Assembly (NCBI GenBank): GCA_017483235.1
Contig: JAFULE010000024.1
Span: forward strand, 1 to 7,908
Source of the DNA: Faecalibacterium sp.
Lineage (GTDB): Bacteria; Bacillota; Clostridia; Oscillospirales; Ruminococcaceae
Length of the DNA stretch: 7,908 nucleotides
Direction: 5' to 3'
Made by a program: the position numbers and the translations under genes. The notes beneath the pieces are model-generated. The model had not been told where the DNA came from and made no database searches. It was given only the letters and a program-made list of their open reading frames with translations. This document shows positions 5,319 through 7,908 of the stretch, one piece after another (position 1 is the first letter of the stretch; each line of letters starts with the position of its first letter).

Positions 5319-7502
5319 ATGAAAAAACGATCCTTCCCCATCTTTGTTGCAGCGCTGGCGCTGGCGGTTGCGGCCGCGGGGGCGCTGTTTGTGTGGGCTG
5401 TACTGGCCGGGCGGCTGCCCGCCGCCAAAACGGTGCACAACCCGCAGGGTGTTTGGGTCGAGCTGGATGCCGCATGGGCCGAACGCCTGACCGCCCAGCC
5501 CACTGTGCAACAGATGAAGCAGAACATCGACCAAACGGTGGCCACCACCCTTGCCCTGCGGGCAAACGGTGTGATGCTGACCGGCCTTGCCGCCGATGGA
5601 CAGGCGCTGTTCCGCGATGGCACCGGTACCCTTTCCACCGCCGACGCGGTGACCCGAAGTGATAAATATCTGGCCCGGTTCGACCCGGTGCAGTATCTGG
5701 TGCGCGTTGCTGCGGCCAAAGGGGTCGAGGTGGCCTTTGTTGCCGCCGAGGCCGACGGTACCCTGCTGGCCGAGGGCGGTACCCTGCCCGAATGGCTGAC
5801 CGCGCTGGCGGCCCGGCATCAGGCCCGTGTGCTGCAGCTGCGCAGCCAGACCGAAGCCGGCCGGCCCACCGCCTATGCGCTGGCTGCCGCGGCAGACGAA
5901 ACCGCCGCCGCTTTGCTGCGGGCCGACGAAAGCCCCGCCGCCCTTGCGGTGCAAACCCAGCTGGGGCAGACGGCCCACGTCTGTCTGGGCGAGTACACCG
6001 CCCTTGCGGCCGACAGCAGCGCAGCGGCGCTGTACCACACCTTTGCCGCGGGCACCCTGCCTGATCTTACCGCCGCCAAGGGCGGCAAAACGGTGCCGCA
6101 GCATCTTTCCATCACCTATCCCCTCACCGACGGCGAGCGGGTGTACACCGACAAAATTTTCCTGATGGGCACCAGCGACCCCAACGCCCCTCTGACCCTG
6201 AACGGCGAAACGCTGCAGCGGGGCAACAACCGGGGCGTGTGGGGCGTGCTGGTGGAGCTGGCGGTGGGCGATAATGTGTTCACCCTGCAAAACGGCGACA
6301 AAACCGAATCCGTGATGGTGTCGCGCCGCAAATCGCAGGGCGGCGGCAGCACCAAAACCTACAACGACGGCACCCAGCCGGCCCGCAGCGGGCAGTACCT
6401 GCTGGTCACCGAGGATATCGCCAGTGCACTGGCCGACCCGGCCGATGCTTCTTCCATCCGCCAGACCCTGTACAAGGGTGCCATGGCCGAGGTGGTGGCC
6501 AGCAAGCGGTATGCCTCGGGCAATAAGCTTACCTTTGCCTACCAGCTTGCCACCGGCGACTGGGTGCGCAACACCAGCTGCAAGCTGGTCAGCGGCAGCA
6601 CGGCCGTGCTGGAGCCGCAGGGCATGTATTACGACAGCGCGGCCCGCAGCACGGTGCTTACCTTTGCGGGCGGCACCCCGGCGGTGTTCCACAGCTGGGC
6701 AGACAACACCCTGATTTTGCAATTTTTGTCGGCCGAATTCGCCGGCCAGCTGCCCGCCCTGCCCGAGTGGATCACCTCGGCCGAGGTGCAGCCCGGTACG
6801 GACAGCTTTGCCCTGATGCTTACCTTTGCCGAAACCGACCCGCTGTACGGCTGGGCGATCAACTATGACACCAATGCCAAAACCACCCAGATCTGGCTCA
6901 AGCGCACCCCCAGACTTTCGGGCGATGCGTCCGCCCCGCTGGCGGGTGTGACCGTCATGCTGGACGCCGGCCACGGCGGCAGTGACGACGGTGCCATGGG
7001 TTCGGCGGGCAAGGCCGCCCCGGTGGAAAAGGATCTGAACCTTGCGGCGGCCACAGCGGCAAAATACCGGCTGGAGCAGCTGGGCGCCACCGTGCTGATG
7101 ACCCGCACCGACGACAGCTTCCCCACTCTGGGTGACCGGGTCACCGCCATGAACACCCTGCACCCCGACCTGTTCATTGCGGTGCATCACAACAGTCTGG
7201 AGCTGGTCAGCGATATCAACAACGCGTGGGGAACCGAGGCCTATTGGTTCTATGACGAGGGCGAGCTGCTGGCCAATACCCTTGTGGATGAGGTGTGCGC
7301 TGCCACCGGCCGCAACCGCCGCAGCGTGAACTATGGCTATTATTATGTCACCCGTTCCAACATCTGCCCGGCCGTGCTGCTGGAGCTGGGCTTTATGACC
7401 AACCCCAGCGAATATGCCGAGTGCGAAACCGACGCCGGCCTGTGGGCCGACGGCACCGCCATTGCGCAGGCGGTGTACAAGGTGATCGCGGCCAACGGCT
7501 GA
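5319..7502 (+). CDS. Membrane-anchored N-acetylmuramoyl-L-alanine amidase, multidomain
   Basis: A 727-residue exported peptidoglycan hydrolase that cleaves the amide bond between N-acetylmuramic acid and L-alanine. MKKR plus a hydrophobic stretch (about 6-30) is a signal anchor or signal peptide. Residues about 44-145 (GVWVELD at 44-50, FDPVQYL at 121-127) resemble the opening of a GH10-like TIM barrel, but too little remains for a full barrel. An Ig/cadherin-like segment follows (about 260-330), then an SH3-like one (about 355-424) and a beta-rich AMIN-like one (about 430-540). The Amidase_3 catalytic domain fills about 543-727. Zinc ligands are H552 (DAGHGG), E570 (EKDLN) and H623 (AVHHNS), and the catalytic glutamate is E689 (LLELGFMTNP). 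ATG 5319 is chosen because AGGAGG is six bases upstream. The GIY-YIG gene begins 24 bases after the stop with no terminator between, so the two are likely co-transcribed. Confidence 0.93.
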   Translation: MKKRSFPIFVAALALAVAAAGALFVWAVLAGRLPAAKTVHNPQGVWVELDAAWAERLTAQPTVQQMKQNIDQTVATTLALRANGVMLTGLAADGQALFRDGTGTLSTADAVTRSDKYLARFDPVQYLVRVAAAKGVEVAFVAAEADGTLLAEGGTLPEWLTALAARHQARVLQLRSQTEAGRPTAYALAAAADETAAALLRADESPAALAVQTQLGQTAHVCLGEYTALAADSSAAALYHTFAAGTLPDLTAAKGGKTVPQHLSITYPLTDGERVYTDKIFLMGTSDPNAPLTLNGETLQRGNNRGVWGVLVELAVGDNVFTLQNGDKTESVMVSRRKSQGGGSTKTYNDGTQPARSGQYLLVTEDIASALADPADASSIRQTLYKGAMAEVVASKRYASGNKLTFAYQLATGDWVRNTSCKLVSGSTAVLEPQGMYYDSAARSTVLTFAGGTPAVFHSWADNTLILQFLSAEFAGQLPALPEWITSAEVQPGTDSFALMLTFAETDPLYGWAINYDTNAKTTQIWLKRTPRLSGDASAPLAGVTVMLDAGHGGSDDGAMGSAGKAAPVEKDLNLAAATAAKYRLEQLGATVLMTRTDDSFPTLGDRVTAMNTLHPDLFIAVHHNSLELVSDINNAWGTEAYWFYDEGELLANTLVDEVCAATGRNRRSVNYGYYYVTRSNICPAVLLELGFMTNPSEYAECETDAGLWADGTAIAQAVYKVIAANG

Positions 7503-7505
7503 CAA

Positions 7506-7522
7506 CCGAAAGGAGGGCCCCG
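7506..7522 (+). promoter_or_regulatory. Ribosome binding site with 17-base sequence shared with the 3652 site
   Basis: CCGAAAGGAGGGCCCCG ends four bases before ATG 7527. It is identical over 17 bases to the site before the MutS-like gene (3652-3668, minus strand), although the two genes are unrelated. The AAAGGAGG core sets the start codon. Confidence 0.7.
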
Positions 7523-7526
7523 CCCC

Positions 7527-7908
7527 ATGGCGTTTTATGTGTATATGCTTCGCTGCGAGCGCGGGGCGCTGTATACCGGCTACACCACCGACCCCGCTGC
7601 CCGGCTGCATGCCCACCGCAGCGGCAAAGGTGGTGCAAAATATACAAAAGGTTTTAAACCGTCCGGGTTTGCCTATCTGGAAAAACTTTCGGACAAAAGC
7701 GCGGCCTTAAAACGGGAAGCCGCGCTGAAAAAGCTGAAAAAGGCCGAAAAGGAAGCCCTGTGTGCCGCATGGGCAGCACACAACCGTCCCCGGCTGGCGC
7801 TGGCCACCGCAGCCGATGCCGAAGAGATTTGGGCGCTGTACTGCTGGTATGTGCAAAACTCGGTGGCTACCTTTCAGATCGCGCCGCCCACCCTGCCCGA
7901 ATACCGGC
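7527..7908 (+). CDS. GIY-YIG nuclease domain fused to a GNAT acetyltransferase, 3' end missing
   Basis: The frame stays open to the window edge (127 codons seen, no stop). Residues 1 to about 82 match the YhbQ/UPF0213 type of GIY-YIG endonuclease: YVYML (4-8), YTG (16-18), the catalytic arginine in RLHAH (26-30), GKGGAKYTKG (33-42) and the metal-binding glutamate E64 in LKRE. Single-domain relatives end near here. Instead the frame continues, after a short linker, into RLALATAADAEEIWALYCWY (89-108) then VQNSVATFQIAPPTLPEY (109-126). This matches the N-terminal strand-helix and TFE-like loop of phosphinothricin-acetyltransferase-like GNAT enzymes. The acetyl-CoA-binding part would lie outside the window. 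The start is ATG 7527 with AAAGGAGGG upstream. The GIY-YIG call is firm; the GNAT call rests on about 40 residues. Confidence 0.85.
   Translation, partial: MAFYVYMLRCERGALYTGYTTDPAARLHAHRSGKGGAKYTKGFKPSGFAYLEKLSDKSAALKREAALKKLKKAEKEALCAAWAAHNRPRLALATAADAEEIWALYCWYVQNSVATFQIAPPTLPEYR

Noticed and set aside
5286..7616. 776-codon open frame antisense to the amidase gene
   Set aside because: It is long only because the amidase gene has strong GC bias at third positions, which removes stops from the opposite strand. Its Gly/His/Gln-rich composition and lack of motifs mark it as a shadow.

Overview
The window looks like chromosomal DNA from a GC-rich Firmicute of the Oscillospiraceae (the Faecalibacterium, Gemmiger and Subdoligranulum neighbourhood). 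This is inferred from GC- and Ala-rich coding sequence with strong third-position GC, AGGAGG-type ribosome binding sites, a class II branched-chain aminotransferase and a large multidomain cell-wall amidase. The genus is a judgement from style, not a search result.

Layout. Positions 1 to about 605 hold no convincing gene. They contain an unusual density of perfect inverted repeats and palindromes, and may be a dispersed repeat or a structured RNA region. Next comes a compact promoter-to-terminator unit (promoter 609-637, terminator 725-768), predicted to give a transcript of about 125 nt. A second promoter (797-824) then serves ilvE (888-1967, +), which is closed by a strong intrinsic terminator (1999-2030).

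Three genes on the minus strand follow, apparently one operon read from a promoter near 5206-5234: a MYG1/UPF0160-family DHH-like putative exonuclease (4322-5149), a DUF1349 beta-sandwich protein (3671-4282) and a MutS-like ATPase without the mismatch-recognition domain (2047-3648). The intergenic gaps are 39 and 22 bases. The grouping of a predicted nuclease, a lectin-like protein and a MutS-type ATPase is not one I recognise as a described system.

Back-to-back promoters at about 5206-5271 drive that operon leftward and a two-gene unit rightward. The right-hand unit is a membrane-anchored N-acetylmuramoyl-L-alanine amidase (5319-7502), then a gene running off the window (from 7527). That gene joins a GIY-YIG (YhbQ/UPF0213-type) nuclease domain to the beginning of what looks like a phosphinothricin-acetyltransferase-like GNAT domain. 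The fusion, the small transcript upstream of ilvE and the MYG1-DUF1349-MutS grouping are the observations most worth checking.
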